A stretch of DNA of 64,000 nucleotides from Mannheimia sp. USDA-ARS-USMARC-1261 (GCF_000521605.1 NZ_CP006942.1:1302001-1366000); one strand, 5' to 3'; positions 48,118-58,675 are shown, numbered from the stretch's first letter. The notes: generated by a model from the sequence alone, not told the origin. Numbers and translations: made by a program.

Positions 48118-48933
48118 CTATTTCCCTGTTCGTTTTGCAAAATAACGTTGAATGTAATTAATCACAAAAATTAAGATAAATGAGATGGTGAGCATCATCG
48201 CCCCAATGGCTGCGGCACCCACATAATCATATTGATCAAGTTTTGAAACGATCACGAGCGGTAAAATCTCCGTTCTAAAAGGTAAGTTGCCCGAAATAAA
48301 CACTACCGAACCATATTCCCCTAATCCTCTGGCAAAGGCTAAGGTGAAACCTGTGATCCACGCAGGTAAAAGAGCAGGGAAAATCACATAGCGAAAACGT
48401 TGCCAGTTTGAAGCCCCTAGTATTTCAGCGGCTTCTTCCACATCTTTTGGTAAATCTTCCAGCACAGGCTGTAGCGTTCTTACCACAAAAGGCAAAGTAA
48501 CAAACAGCAAGGCAAGCATAATGCCTAATGCACTATAAGCAATTTTGAAATCGAAGAACTGCCCTATAACGCCGTTGCGGGCGTAAATCGCCGTTAATGC
48601 AATCCCTGCAACGGCGGTTGGCAGTGCAAATGGCATATCAATAAAGGTATCGACCCAACGTTTTCCCCAAAACTGATAACGCACCAATACCCACGCTAAC
48701 AACAAGCCAATAAAAGCGTTAATAAGGGCAGCAAAAAATGCGGTGCTAAGCGATAGTTTCAACGCAGTTAAAAGTTGGCGACTGGTGATGAGTTTCCACA
48801 ACTGCTCTGCTGAAATTTGAGCGGAATAGACAAATAAACTGGCTAATGGAATAAGCACAACCAAACTTAAAAAAGTAACCGTGTAGCCTAAACTTAAATT
48901 AAATCCGGGAATAAGGCGTGTTGTTGCAGACAT
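48118..48933 (-). CDS. cysU: Sulfate ABC transporter permease CysU (CysT)
   Basis: The 271-residue protein has six membrane helices and the permease loop [30 protein letters not shown], followed by [19 protein letters not shown], the CysT signature. It pairs with CysW. The N-terminus [25 protein letters not shown] is standard for the family. Confidence 0.95.
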   Translation of the reverse strand: MSATTRLIPGFNLSLGYTVTFLSLVVLIPLASLFVYSAQISAEQLWKLITSRQLLTALKLSLSTAFFAALINAFIGLLLAWVLVRYQFWGKRWVDTFIDMPFALPTAVAGIALTAIYARNGVIGQFFDFKIAYSALGIMLALLFVTLPFVVRTLQPVLEDLPKDVEEAAEILGASNWQRFRYVIFPALLPAWITGFTLAFARGLGEYGSVVFISGNLPFRTEILPLVIVSKLDQYDYVGAAAIGAMMLTISFILIFVINYIQRYFAKRTGK

Positions 48934-48956
48934 TTTATGCTCTCTTGTTATTCATC

Positions 48957-49994
48957 TTATTGGTAAATTTTTTCTAATATTTGGTCGAAAATACCGCCAT
49001 CATCAAAAAAGCGAGCTTGAATCTGTGAGGTGCTCTCGCCAAAAATTTCATCAAGTTTGCGTAAATTTAAGGCAGGAAATTGCTCTTGGTATTGCTCTAA
49101 AATGGTTTGATTTGCTGGGCGATAATGATTTTTCGCAATAATATGTTGAGCTTCATCGCTATAGAGATGGCTTAGATAGGCTTCTGCTATTTGGCGAGTA
49201 CCTTTTTTATCCACCACACTATCTACCACCGCAACAGGAGGCTCAGCTAAAATAGAGGTTGGCGGCACAACAATTTCAACATTTTCTCCCCCTTCTTCTT
49301 TTAGGGCTAAGTGAGCTTCATTTTCCCAAGTAAGCAACACATCGCCCAAGCCACGTTGAATAAAGCTCATTGTTGCCCCTCTCGCTCCTGTGTCTAGCAC
49401 TGGAACTTGGCGATAAACGTTGGTGGTAAATTCGAGGGCTTTTTCATCACTACCAAAAACCGTTTTGCCATAAGCCCATACTGCAAAAAAGTTCCATCTT
49501 GCCCCACCAGAGGTTTTAGGGTTTGGCGTGATAACTTCAACGCCTTGTTTTAGTAAATCTTGCCAGTCCAAAATTTGACGTGGATTGCCTTTTCTAACCA
49601 AAAAAACAATGGTGGACGTATAAGGCGAACTGTTATTTGTTAGTCGCTTCTGCCAATTTGGATCAATAAGCTGCTGGTTGCGGTTTAACGCATCAATATC
49701 GCTTGATAGGGCAAGAGTAACCACATCAGCTTGCAAGCCATCAATCACAGCTCGAGCTTGTTTACCCGAGCCACCGTGCGAAGTTTTAACGGCTAGAGAA
49801 GTATCTCCCGTTAAAGATTGCCAATGCTTTTCAAATAACTGGTTGTATTCTTTATAAAGCTCACGGGTTGGATCGTAAGAAACATTTAATAAGGTTTGAG
49901 CCATTGTATTGCTGACAATAAAACCGCCCATTATTGCAATGAATACCACCTTACAAGCGGTCTTTTTTATAAAATTTTTTGCAAATAACCTCAT
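48957..49994 (-). CDS. sbp: Periplasmic sulfate-binding protein
   Basis: The 345-residue protein has a signal peptide (residues 1-32, ending in MAQ) and the sulfate-binding pattern SYDPTRELYKEYN, SHGGSGKQARAVIDGLQADVVTLAL and NPKTSGGARWN. The SYDPTRE start and VVTLAL favour Sbp over the thiosulfate-binding CysP. It captures sulfate for CysUWA. An uptake sequence lies inside the signal-peptide region (ACAAGCGGTC near 49951). Confidence 0.92.
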   Translation of the reverse strand: MRLFAKNFIKKTACKVVFIAIMGGFIVSNTMAQTLLNVSYDPTRELYKEYNQLFEKHWQSLTGDTSLAVKTSHGGSGKQARAVIDGLQADVVTLALSSDIDALNRNQQLIDPNWQKRLTNNSSPYTSTIVFLVRKGNPRQILDWQDLLKQGVEVITPNPKTSGGARWNFFAVWAYGKTVFGSDEKALEFTTNVYRQVPVLDTGARGATMSFIQRGLGDVLLTWENEAHLALKEEGGENVEIVVPPTSILAEPPVAVVDSVVDKKGTRQIAEAYLSHLYSDEAQHIIAKNHYRPANQTILEQYQEQFPALNLRKLDEIFGESTSQIQARFFDDGGIFDQILEKIYQ

Positions 49995-50245
49995 TTAACA
50001 TTTCTCCAACTTATTATTTATGAATTCTATAAAATCTAGCGGTTAAATATAAATTGGTAAAAGAACCAAAAATTTTTTTATATTCTTTAGAAGAATAAAA
50101 AACGGAAAACCATATAAAACAATCTCTATTTTTATTAATTTATTCCGAAATGGAATAATCTATAAAATGTGGTTATTTCTACCGCTTAATAAATTCATTT
50201 ATAACTAATCGTAATAAAACCACATTTATTTTTAAAGGATATGCA
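49995..50245. promoter_or_regulatory. Divergent control region of the two sulfate operons
   Basis: A 251-bp AT-rich gap between the divergent starts of sbp and cysG. It should hold both promoters and probably CysB sites, since CysB controls these genes in relatives. I could not point to a reliable CysB motif. A short inverted repeat TTCCGAAATGGAA is visible near 50142-50154. No gene is present. Confidence 0.5.
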
Positions 50246-51682
50246 ATGAGTTATTTACCTATTTTTGTCGATCTCAAAAACCGCCCTGTATTAGTCGTGG
50301 GAGGCGGGCACGTTGCCACACGCAAAATTACTGCCTTACTAAAAGTGGGGGCAAACGTAAAAATTGTGGCTCGTGAATTAGATAGCCCTCTGCATAACCT
50401 ACTTGAGGAAGGAAAAGTGGAATGGTTCGCAACAGAATTTGAGCCAGAGCAGGTTAATCAAGCCTATCTCATTATTGCTGCCACCGATGATAATAAGCTG
50501 AACAATCTTGTATTTAAAAGTGCAGAAGCTGCACAGCGTTTGGTTAATGTGGTGGACGACCAACCGCATTGCAGCTATATATTCCCTTCTGTGATAGACC
50601 GTTCGCCGATCCAAATTGCAATCTCAAGCGGTGGTGCGGCACCTGTATTGATTCGCTTATTGCGTGAAAAATTAGAAGCCTTAATTCCACAAAATGTAGG
50701 CGAAATGGCAGCGATTTCAGGCAGATGGCGAAATGCCGTAAAATCTAAATTCCCACATATAACCCAACGCAGACGCTTTTGGGAAAAGTTGTTTACCAAT
50801 TTGCATTTTCAACGTTTAACCGAAACTCACCAAACCAGTCAAGCAGAGGCATTATTAGAACAAGAATTAGAGGCAGACAACCCAATTATCGGTGAAGTTT
50901 CATTGGTAGGAGCAGGACCGGGCGATGCAGGATTACTGACCCTCAAAGGCTTACAAGCTATTCAGCAAGCTGATGTTGTATTATACGATGCATTAGTTTC
51001 TGAAGGCGTATTAGAACTTGTTCGCCGTGATGCCGACCGAGTATTTGTTGGCAAACGTGCGGGTAAAGACTGCGTAAAACAAGAAGAAACCAATGCTCTT
51101 TTAGTAAAATATGCTAAAAAAGGGAAACGAGTCGTCCGCTTAAAAGGTGGAGATTCTTTCGTCTTTGGGCGTGGTGGCGAAGAACTGGAGGTTTTAAAAG
51201 CAGAGAATATTCCTTTTAGTGTTGTTCCGGGCATTACTGCTGCATTAGGTGCGACCGCATACGCCGGTATTCCGCTTACCCATCGTGAGTATTCACAGAA
51301 TGCCACCTTTATTACAGGGCATCTAAAACCAGGTGGCACAAACCTAAAATGGGAGGCTCTTGCTCAAAGTAACCAAACGTTAGTTGTTTATATGGGAACA
51401 ATTAAAGCCGGAGAATTAGCAAGCCAATTACAGAAATATGGCAAACCGGCTGATACGCCAGTAGCTATTGTAAGTAATGGTACATTACCAAACCAAAGTA
51501 TACAAATCGGTACATTAGATGAATTACCAACGCTTGCCGCAAATGCTCCAACACCGGCATTAATTATTATTGGAGAGGTGGTAAAACTACAGACGCAACT
51601 TACGTGGTTCGGTTCACAAGCCCAGCAATTTATTTCAACGCAAGAAACGTTATGGAATAATCAGCTTGAACAGTGTGCCTAA
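50246..51682 (+). CDS. cysG: Siroheme synthase CysG (trifunctional)
   Basis: The 478-residue protein joins a dehydrogenase/ferrochelatase half (Rossmann motif VVGGGHVATRK, residues about 16-26) to a uroporphyrinogen-III methyltransferase half from about residue 215 (VSLVGAGPGDAGLLTLKGLQAI, RLKGGDSFVFGRGGEE). It makes siroheme, the cofactor needed by CysI, encoded 6 kb downstream. A terminator separates it from cysH. Confidence 0.97.
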   Translation: MSYLPIFVDLKNRPVLVVGGGHVATRKITALLKVGANVKIVARELDSPLHNLLEEGKVEWFATEFEPEQVNQAYLIIAATDDNKLNNLVFKSAEAAQRLVNVVDDQPHCSYIFPSVIDRSPIQIAISSGGAAPVLIRLLREKLEALIPQNVGEMAAISGRWRNAVKSKFPHITQRRRFWEKLFTNLHFQRLTETHQTSQAEALLEQELEADNPIIGEVSLVGAGPGDAGLLTLKGLQAIQQADVVLYDALVSEGVLELVRRDADRVFVGKRAGKDCVKQEETNALLVKYAKKGKRVVRLKGGDSFVFGRGGEELEVLKAENIPFSVVPGITAALGATAYAGIPLTHREYSQNATFITGHLKPGGTNLKWEALAQSNQTLVVYMGTIKAGELASQLQKYGKPADTPVAIVSNGTLPNQSIQIGTLDELPTLAANAPTPALIIIGEVVKLQTQLTWFGSQAQQFISTQETLWNNQLEQCA

Positions 51683-51730
51683 AAAAGATGCCTTAATAAA
51701 TTAAATATATATTTAATAACCAAATAGTAT

Positions 51731-51760
51731 AAAGAGCCTGTTTAAAAAGCAGGCTTTTTT
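51731..51760 (+). terminator. Intrinsic terminator of cysG
   Basis: Stem AAGAGCCTG / CAGGCTTTTTT (core AGCCTG/CAGGCT) with a 9-nt loop and TTTTTT. It lies about 50 bp after cysG, so cysHDNJI probably has its own promoter in the AT-rich stretch 51761-51967. Confidence 0.82.
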
Positions 51761-51967
51761 ATTTAACTGTCTTTCAAAATAAATAATTAAACATTATTTA
51801 ACATTTCATAAAATTATAAAAACAAACATTTATCATCCAAAAACCAAATTATTTCATTTATATATTCCAAAATAATATTAAATATGCGTTGTTATTATTT
51901 TTAAGTTTTATGCTTTCCCTTTATAAATATAAACATTGATTTTTATGAGCTTGCTCAGTGGGGAAAT

Positions 51968-52705
51968 ATGTCATTTTTTATTAAACCGTCTTTGTGGGAA
52001 ATTCCACAGCCAAGTGAAGGTGATTTTGCAAATCTTTCAGCAAAAGAGACCGCTTTAATCGAACGCATTCAGCAGATTGAGCAACAACATCACAATGCTA
52101 AATTTGCAAGTAGTTTGGCGGTAGAAGATATGGTGATTACTGATGTAATAGCCAAACTACAAGCCAATATTTCTGTGTTTACGCTTGAAACACAGCGGCT
52201 AAACCCAGAAACGCTTGCATTAGTTGATGAAGTTAAAACGCACTATCCTCATTTAGATTTTCAGCTCTACTACCCTGATCCTAAAAAGGTTGAACAATAT
52301 GAACAAGAGAATGGGCGTAATGGTTTTTACGAAAGTATAGAACGCCGCCGTGAATGTTGTTTTATCCGTAAAATCGAACCACTTAATCACGCATTAAATG
52401 ATGCAGATGCGTGGCTCACCGGGCAACGTAGAGAGCAATCGGTAACAAGAACCTATTTGCCTTTTGAAGAACAAGATAAAGAACGCAGTATTGCCAAATA
52501 TAACCCTATTTTTGACTGGTCCGAAATCGATGTTTGGGCATATATCTTAAAACATCGCATTCCTTACAACAGTTTATATGAACAAGGGTATCCAAGTATT
52601 GGCTGTGAACCTTGTACTCGCCCTGTAAAACAAGAGGAAGATATTCGAGCCGGTCGCTGGTGGTGGGAAAACAAAGACAGCAAAGAGTGCGGATTACATA
52701 AATAA
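51968..52705 (+). CDS. cysH: Assimilatory APS (adenylylsulfate) reductase, CysH family
   Basis: The 245-residue protein has the PAPS/APS reductase fold (AKFASSLAVEDMVITDVI). It carries the four cluster cysteines Cys130-Cys131 and Cys213-xx-Cys216 plus the catalytic Cys241 in ECGLH near the C-terminus. The CC...CxxC set binds a [4Fe-4S] cluster and marks enzymes that reduce APS. Enterobacterial PAPS reductase lacks it. No cysC (APS kinase) is in the locus, which fits direct APS reduction. It starts the cysH-D-N-J-I run. Confidence 0.92.
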   Translation: MSFFIKPSLWEIPQPSEGDFANLSAKETALIERIQQIEQQHHNAKFASSLAVEDMVITDVIAKLQANISVFTLETQRLNPETLALVDEVKTHYPHLDFQLYYPDPKKVEQYEQENGRNGFYESIERRRECCFIRKIEPLNHALNDADAWLTGQRREQSVTRTYLPFEEQDKERSIAKYNPIFDWSEIDVWAYILKHRIPYNSLYEQGYPSIGCEPCTRPVKQEEDIRAGRWWWENKDSKECGLHK

Positions 52706-52733
52706 CTCAACATTTAAATTAAGGAAGAAATCT

Positions 52734-53660
52734 ATGTCAGTACACAATAAGATTGAAAACGGTCATTTAGATTGGCTCGAAGCAGAATCAATTCATATTA
52801 TTCGTGAAGTTGTAGCCGAATGCAGTAAGCCAGCCCTCCTCTTTTCCGGTGGTAAAGACTCTGTAGTCTTACTTGCTCTTGCCCGTAAAGCGTTCCAATT
52901 AGAAGGTCGTGAGTTGGTGTTACCCTTTCCATTAGTGCATATCGACACAGGTCATAACTATCCGGAAGTCATCCAATTTCGTGATGAACAAGTCACAAAA
53001 TTAAAGGCGAAATTAATTGTTGGACAGGTTGAAGATTCCATTGCAAAAGGCACGGTAGTTTTGCGTAAAGAAACTGACTCTCGCAATGCCGCCCAAGCGG
53101 TTACTTTATTAGAAACAATTGAAGCTCAAGGCTTTGATGCCTTAATGGGTGGAGCACGGCGAGATGAGGAAAAAGCCCGTGCTAAAGAGCGGATTTTCTC
53201 ATTCCGTGATGAATTTGGACAATGGGATCCAAAAGCTCAACGCCCTGAATTGTGGTCGCTCTATAACGCTAAACTGCACAAAGGCGAAAATATGCGTGTA
53301 TTCCCAATCTCTAACTGGACAGAATTAGATATCTGGCAATATATCGAACGTGAGAATCTTGAATTACCCAGCATTTATTACGCTCACGAACGTGAAGTTG
53401 TTGAACGTAATGGTTTATTAGTGCCTGTTACGCCACTTACCCCAAAACAAGCAAATGAAGAAAGTAAACTCGTTTCGGTACGTTTCCGTACGGTAGGCGA
53501 TATTAGCTGTACTTGCCCTGTTGTGAGTACAGCAACTAATCCAACTGAAATTATCAAAGAAACCGCTATTGCTGAAATTTCCGAACGAAGTGCAACTCGA
53601 ATGGACGATAGAACTTCCGAATCAGCAATGGAACAACGTAAAAAACAAGGTTATTTCTAA
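52734..53660 (+). CDS. cysD: Sulfate adenylyltransferase subunit 2
   Basis: The 308-residue protein is an ATP-pyrophosphatase-type enzyme with the PP-loop LLFSGGKDSVVLL at about residues 36-48 and the C-terminal RTSESAMEQRKKQGYF, typical of CysD. With CysN it converts sulfate and ATP to APS. It is 28 bp after cysH and 24 bp before cysN, with a clear AAGGAAG site. Confidence 0.97.
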   Translation: MSVHNKIENGHLDWLEAESIHIIREVVAECSKPALLFSGGKDSVVLLALARKAFQLEGRELVLPFPLVHIDTGHNYPEVIQFRDEQVTKLKAKLIVGQVEDSIAKGTVVLRKETDSRNAAQAVTLLETIEAQGFDALMGGARRDEEKARAKERIFSFRDEFGQWDPKAQRPELWSLYNAKLHKGENMRVFPISNWTELDIWQYIERENLELPSIYYAHEREVVERNGLLVPVTPLTPKQANEESKLVSVRFRTVGDISCTCPVVSTATNPTEIIKETAIAEISERSATRMDDRTSESAMEQRKKQGYF

Positions 53661-53684
53661 TTTTAAGATAAAAAGGAACAAGAT

Positions 53685-54974
53685 ATGAGCAATATTAACC
53701 AATCTGCCCCACTCCGTTTTATTACTGCGGGGAGTGTTGATGATGGGAAAAGTACACTCATCGGGCGTTTACTCTATGACAGCAAAGCCCTTTTAAGCGA
53801 TCAACTATTAAGCCTGAATAAATCAAAAAATAATAATGAGACCATCGATTTTTCAATTTTAACCGATGGTTTAGAAGCTGAACGTGAACAAGGCATTACT
53901 ATTGATGTTGCCTACCGCTATTTTTCAACGGCAAAACGTAAGTTCATCATTGCAGATACGCCCGGACACGAACAGTACACACGCAATATGGTAACAGGTG
54001 CTTCAACTGCCAATGCCGCAATTGTGTTAATTGATGCAACACGCCTTGATTTTAGCCAGTCTGAGCTAGAGCTGTTACCTCAAACTAAACGCCATTCTGC
54101 CATCTTAAAGCACTTGAACACTCAACATATTATTGTGGCAGTGAACAAAATGGATCTGTTTGATTTCGATGTTGCAAAATTTCAGGCAATTACGACCGCT
54201 TACAACAAACTAGCAGCACAACTTGGTCTAAATGATGTAATTTTTGTACCAGTTTCTGCTCTGCAAGGCGATAACATCGTACATAAAAGTGAACGTACTT
54301 CGTGGTATGAAGGCGAACCATTATTGACTATTTTAGAAAACCTGCCGAGTATCGAGAAAATTACAGAAAATGCGGACGATTTCCACTTTCCTGTTCAGTT
54401 AGTCAGCCGTTTAGACCAAGACAAAGCCGACGATTTTCGTGGCTATCAAGGTCAAATTGAAGCAGGTTCGGTACGAGTGGGCGATACTGTTCGCATTGAA
54501 CCAAATGGCTACACTTCCCAAGTTGCTCAAATTTATAGCCCAAATGGTTTAGTTGAGCAAGCGGTAGTTGGCGAGCAAGTAACTATTAGTTTAACTGATG
54601 ACATTGATATTTCTCGTGGCGATACCATTGTTGCAAAAAATAATCCTATTACTGCTACCAAACAACTTAGTGCAACAGTTTGTTGGTTCGAGAAGAAACC
54701 ACTTAGTTTCGCACGAAAATATTTGCTAAAACATACAACTCAAACCGTGTTTGCGAAGGTAAGTAACGTAGATTATGTATTAGACGTTAAAACGCTCAGC
54801 CATTCTTCTGAAGCCGATACGCTGAACTTAAATGATATTGGCAAAATACAAATTTCATTACAAAAACCAATTACTGCAACCAGTTACGATCAAAATATTG
54901 CAACAGGCTCATTTATTTTAATTGATGAGGCAACTTATCACACTGTGGCTGCGGGGATGATTTTAAATGATTAA
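53685..54974 (+). CDS. cysN: Sulfate adenylyltransferase subunit 1 (GTPase)
   Basis: The 429-residue translation-factor-like GTPase has the P-loop GSVDDGKSTLIGRLLYD, the switch motif EREQGITIDVAYRYF, DTPGHEQYTRNMVTGAS and NKMD. GTP hydrolysis drives APS synthesis by CysD. It stops where CysN normally stops and is not fused to an APS kinase domain, as it is in NodQ or CysNC. That is notable because no separate cysC is seen. Confidence 0.97.
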   Translation: MSNINQSAPLRFITAGSVDDGKSTLIGRLLYDSKALLSDQLLSLNKSKNNNETIDFSILTDGLEAEREQGITIDVAYRYFSTAKRKFIIADTPGHEQYTRNMVTGASTANAAIVLIDATRLDFSQSELELLPQTKRHSAILKHLNTQHIIVAVNKMDLFDFDVAKFQAITTAYNKLAAQLGLNDVIFVPVSALQGDNIVHKSERTSWYEGEPLLTILENLPSIEKITENADDFHFPVQLVSRLDQDKADDFRGYQGQIEAGSVRVGDTVRIEPNGYTSQVAQIYSPNGLVEQAVVGEQVTISLTDDIDISRGDTIVAKNNPITATKQLSATVCWFEKKPLSFARKYLLKHTTQTVFAKVSNVDYVLDVKTLSHSSEADTLNLNDIGKIQISLQKPITATSYDQNIATGSFILIDEATYHTVAAGMILND

Positions 54975-55018
54975 TTTTCATTGGATAAAGTAACTGTTTT
55001 TACTGTGGGGAAGATTAA

Positions 55019-56803
55019 ATGACAAACACAACCAACATTCCATTATCACCCGATTTAGAACATTTAATTCAAGGGTTAGATAATATTCAATTAGCCTGGC
55101 TATCAGGCTATGCTTGGGCAAAAGCGAAAGGCAGAAACAGTGATTTTACTGTACCGGCTCAACATCAAGTAAGTAAGATTGCCAAAGCATTGCAGGTTAC
55201 TGTGCTTTCAGCATCACAAACGGGCAATGCTAAATCGGTTGCGAATAAATTAACCGAAACATTAAATACGGCTGGAGTTACTGCCGTACATCATTCACTG
55301 AGTAACTATAAAGCTAAAAATATTAGCGATGAAGATATTGTCATCTTAGTTACCTCTACACAAGGCGACGGCGAGCCACCGGAAGAAGGCGTGGTGCTAT
55401 ATAAATTCCTTAATGGTAAAAAAGCACCAAAATTAGACCGCTTGCAATTTGCCGTGCTTGGTTTAGGTGATAGTTCCTATCCTAATTTCTGCCAAGCAGG
55501 TAAGGACTTTGATAGCCAATTAGCTAAATTGGGTGCAAGCCGATTATTAGATCGTACCGATGCCGATTTGGAATTTCAAACCACCGCTGATTCTTGGATT
55601 GAACATATCACAGCGGTGTTAAAAGAGAAATCGACTCAGAAAAGCGTTGCTATCACATCAAGTACACAAAAAACAGCCGTTGTTAGCTCTAAATTTACGA
55701 AAGAAAATCCATTTCCTGCAGCATTATTAACCAATCAGAGAATTACGGATTCAACTACACAGAAAGATGTTCGCCATCTTGAACTTGATTTATCCGGTTC
55801 AGGCTTAACTTACCAAGTCGGCGATGCGTTAGGTATATGGTTTGACAACAATCCTGAATTAGTCCAAGCCTTTTTAGATGCTCTGGGCTTAAATGGAGAG
55901 GAAGAAGTTACTGTTGGCAATCAAAAAGTAAATTTACGTTCAGCTTTATTTTCACATTTGGAGCTAACCAAAGCATCTCAGCCTTTTGTAAAAAGTTATG
56001 CTGAATTGGCAAATAATGCCGAGCTATCGGAAATTGCAGAAGATACCGATAAAGTTGCCCGCTTAATCGCAACTACATTAATTATTGATATTATTGAGCA
56101 ATACCCAGCTACTCTTACAGCAGAACAATTGGTGAGCCTACTACGTCCACTTACACCCCGTTTATATTCAATTTCATCATCTCAATCAGAAGTAGGAGAC
56201 GAAGTTCATTTGAGCGTGGGGGTAGTGCGATCTGAGCATAATGGCAAAGCTCGTTCAGGTGCTGCATCAAGTTATCTAGCTGACCGTGTGGAAGAAGAGG
56301 ATACAGTTCGTGTTTTCGTAGAACATAACGATAATTTCCGCCTACCGCAAGATAATAATAAACCAATCATTATGATCGGCTCCGGCACAGGCATTGCACC
56401 ATACCGAGCGTTTGTACAACAGCGTGCAGCTGAAGAAGCAAGCGGTCAAAATTGGCTGATTTTTGGCAATCAACATTTCACGAAGGATTTCCTTTACCAA
56501 ACAGAATGGCAACAATTCAAAAAAGACGGCTACTTACACAAATATAGTTTTGCGTGGTCTCGTGATCAGGAAGAAAAAATTTACGTACAAGACAAAATTC
56601 GTGAAAATGCCGAAGCTATTTGGGCTTGGTTACAAGATGGTGCTTATGTTTATGTGTGTGGCGATGCCACTCGTATGGCAAAAGATGTGGAACAAGCTCT
56701 ACTTGATGTCATTGAACAGCAAGGTAAATTCAGCCGTGATGATGCAGAAGAATATCTGAATGAATTAGCTGAAGAAAAACGCTACCAACGTGATATTTAT
56801 TAA
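55019..56803 (+). CDS. cysJ: Sulfite reductase flavoprotein alpha subunit
   Basis: The 594-residue protein has a flavodoxin-like FMN domain at about residues 62-200 (VLSASQTGNAKSVANKL, TSTQGDGEPPEEG, LGLGDSSYPNFC). An FAD-binding domain (RLYSISSSQSEVGDEVHLSV) and an NADPH domain (IMIGSGTGIAPYRAFVQQR, YVCGDATRMAKDVEQAL) follow. It passes electrons from NADPH to CysI. It lies 44 bp after cysN and 20 bp before cysI. Confidence 0.97.
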   Translation: MTNTTNIPLSPDLEHLIQGLDNIQLAWLSGYAWAKAKGRNSDFTVPAQHQVSKIAKALQVTVLSASQTGNAKSVANKLTETLNTAGVTAVHHSLSNYKAKNISDEDIVILVTSTQGDGEPPEEGVVLYKFLNGKKAPKLDRLQFAVLGLGDSSYPNFCQAGKDFDSQLAKLGASRLLDRTDADLEFQTTADSWIEHITAVLKEKSTQKSVAITSSTQKTAVVSSKFTKENPFPAALLTNQRITDSTTQKDVRHLELDLSGSGLTYQVGDALGIWFDNNPELVQAFLDALGLNGEEEVTVGNQKVNLRSALFSHLELTKASQPFVKSYAELANNAELSEIAEDTDKVARLIATTLIIDIIEQYPATLTAEQLVSLLRPLTPRLYSISSSQSEVGDEVHLSVGVVRSEHNGKARSGAASSYLADRVEEEDTVRVFVEHNDNFRLPQDNNKPIIMIGSGTGIAPYRAFVQQRAAEEASGQNWLIFGNQHFTKDFLYQTEWQQFKKDGYLHKYSFAWSRDQEEKIYVQDKIRENAEAIWAWLQDGAYVYVCGDATRMAKDVEQALLDVIEQQGKFSRDDAEEYLNELAEEKRYQRDIY

Positions 56804-56823
56804 ATTTTTTATCGGAGTAACCT

Positions 56824-58599
56824 ATGACGAAGAAAGAACAAAAAGGCTTAGAGTGGAAAGCCAAACCGTTGTCTGACAACGAACGTTTAAAAACCGAAAG
56901 TAATTACCTACGCGGTACGATTTTACAAGATTTAGAAGATCAACTTAGCGGTGGTTTTACCGGCGATAATTTCCAACTTATCCGCTTTCACGGTATGTAC
57001 GAGCAAGACGACCGCGATATTCGTGCCGAACGTTTGGATCAGAAATTAGAACCCTTAAAATTTATGATGTTACGTTGCCGTTTACCGGGCGGTATCATCA
57101 AACCTGAGCAATGGATTGAGATTGATAAGTTTGCCCGTGAACACAATCACTATCAATCTATTCGCTTAACTAACCGTCAGACTTTCCAATATCACGGCGT
57201 GCCAAAAACGAAGTTGCAGAATGTTCATCGCCTACTACATAAATTAGGCTTAGATTCTATTGCCACTGCTGCTGATATGAACCGTAATGTACTCTGTTCT
57301 TCTAACCCTGTGGAATCAGAGCTACACCAAGAGGCTTATGAATGGGCGAAACGTATTTCCGAGCATTTACTGCCCCGTACTCGTGGCTATTTAGATGTTT
57401 GGATTGATGGTAAAAAAATTGAAAGTTCTGAAGATTTATTAAAACTGCAAGAAGATGAGCCTATTTTAGGTAAAACTTACTTACCAAGAAAATATAAAAC
57501 CGCTGTCGCTCTACCTCCGCTCAATGATGTGGATTTATATAGCAACGATATGAATTTTGTCGGCATTAAAAATGAAAAAACAGGTAAGTTAGCCGGCTTT
57601 AATGTGTTAGTTGGTGGTGGACTTTCATTTGAACACGGCAACACCAAAACTTATCCTAATATTGCTTTAGAGCTAGGTTTTGTTCCTGTAGAGCATACCC
57701 TTAAAGCAGCAGAGTGTGTTGTTATTACTCAACGTGATTTTGGTAATCGAGCAGATCGTAAAAATGCCCGTGTTCGTTACACTGTTCAGAATATGACCTT
57801 AGAGGGATTTAGAGCAGAAGTAGAAGAAAGAATGGGGTTCAAATTTGAACCAAGCCGCCCGTTTGAATTTACTGAACGAGGCGACCGTATAGGCTGGGTA
57901 AAAGGCATTGATAACAAATGGCACTTGACTTGCTTTGTTGAAAGCGGACGTTTAATTGATACACCTGAATTTCCATTAATGACAGGTATGTTGGAAATTG
58001 CCAAAGTGCATAAAGGCGACTTCCGTATTACTGCTAACCAAAACATTATTATTGCTAATGTCGCAGAAGAGGATAAAGCACAAATTGAAAATCTCGCTCG
58101 CCAATACGGCTTAATGCGAGATATTACTAAACTGCGTGAGAATGCAATGTCGTGCGTCGCATTCCCAACTTGCCCCCTAGCAATGGCAGAAGCGGAGCGG
58201 ATTTTACCCGCCTTTATTGATGAACTGGATAAAATTCTAGCCGATCATAATGTTTCAAATGAAACCATCGTTACCCGTATTACAGGTTGCCCGAACGGCT
58301 GTGGGCGTGCGATGTTGGCAGAAATCGGCTTAGTAGGAAAAGCGGTAGGGCGTTACAACCTTCATCTTGGCGGTAATATTGTGGGTACGCGTATTCCTCG
58401 TTTGTATCGTGAAAATATCACGCTTACGGAAATACTCAATGAACTTGATCCAGTGATTGGTCAATGGTCAAAAGAACGGGAAGTAAACGAAGCCTTTGGT
58501 GATTTCGTTATTCGAAAAGGTATTATCACCCCTGTTATCAACCCTGTGGTGGATTTCTGGGATGCGTCGAAGGCAATTATTCCAACTAAAGCGATTTAA
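56824..58599 (+). CDS. cysI: Sulfite reductase hemoprotein beta subunit
   Basis: The 591-residue protein has the two sulfite/nitrite reductase repeats ([32 protein letters not shown]) and four cysteines for the siroheme-[4Fe-4S] centre, in [17 protein letters not shown] and [12 protein letters not shown]. It reduces sulfite to sulfide by six electrons. It is the last gene of the operon. Its terminator is split 19 bp later by the IS. Confidence 0.97.
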   Translation: MTKKEQKGLEWKAKPLSDNERLKTESNYLRGTILQDLEDQLSGGFTGDNFQLIRFHGMYEQDDRDIRAERLDQKLEPLKFMMLRCRLPGGIIKPEQWIEIDKFAREHNHYQSIRLTNRQTFQYHGVPKTKLQNVHRLLHKLGLDSIATAADMNRNVLCSSNPVESELHQEAYEWAKRISEHLLPRTRGYLDVWIDGKKIESSEDLLKLQEDEPILGKTYLPRKYKTAVALPPLNDVDLYSNDMNFVGIKNEKTGKLAGFNVLVGGGLSFEHGNTKTYPNIALELGFVPVEHTLKAAECVVITQRDFGNRADRKNARVRYTVQNMTLEGFRAEVEERMGFKFEPSRPFEFTERGDRIGWVKGIDNKWHLTCFVESGRLIDTPEFPLMTGMLEIAKVHKGDFRITANQNIIIANVAEEDKAQIENLARQYGLMRDITKLRENAMSCVAFPTCPLAMAEAERILPAFIDELDKILADHNVSNETIVTRITGCPNGCGRAMLAEIGLVGKAVGRYNLHLGGNIVGTRIPRLYRENITLTEILNELDPVIGQWSKEREVNEAFGDFVIRKGIITPVINPVVDFWDASKAIIPTKAI

Positions 58600-58618
58600 A
58601 AAATAAGGGACTGTATTT
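58600..58618 (+). other. Left arm of split terminator hairpin (TB), with 3-bp TTT
   Basis: AAAATAAGGGACTGTA then TTT directly precede IS copy 2. The matching right arm lies at 21400-21414, 37 kb away, on the right of IS copy 1. The TTT on both sides is a plausible 3-bp target duplication. Confidence 0.7.
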
Positions 58619-58675
58619 TGATCTGCACCCCAAAAGTTGGACTAAATAACCAACTGATTAAGGTGCAGATTTTTT

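Noticed and set aside
50399-51339. Antisense open frames inside cysG and similar shadow frames across other genes
   Set aside because: They have no homology, no ribosome-binding sites, and reflect codon bias of the true genes on the opposite strand.
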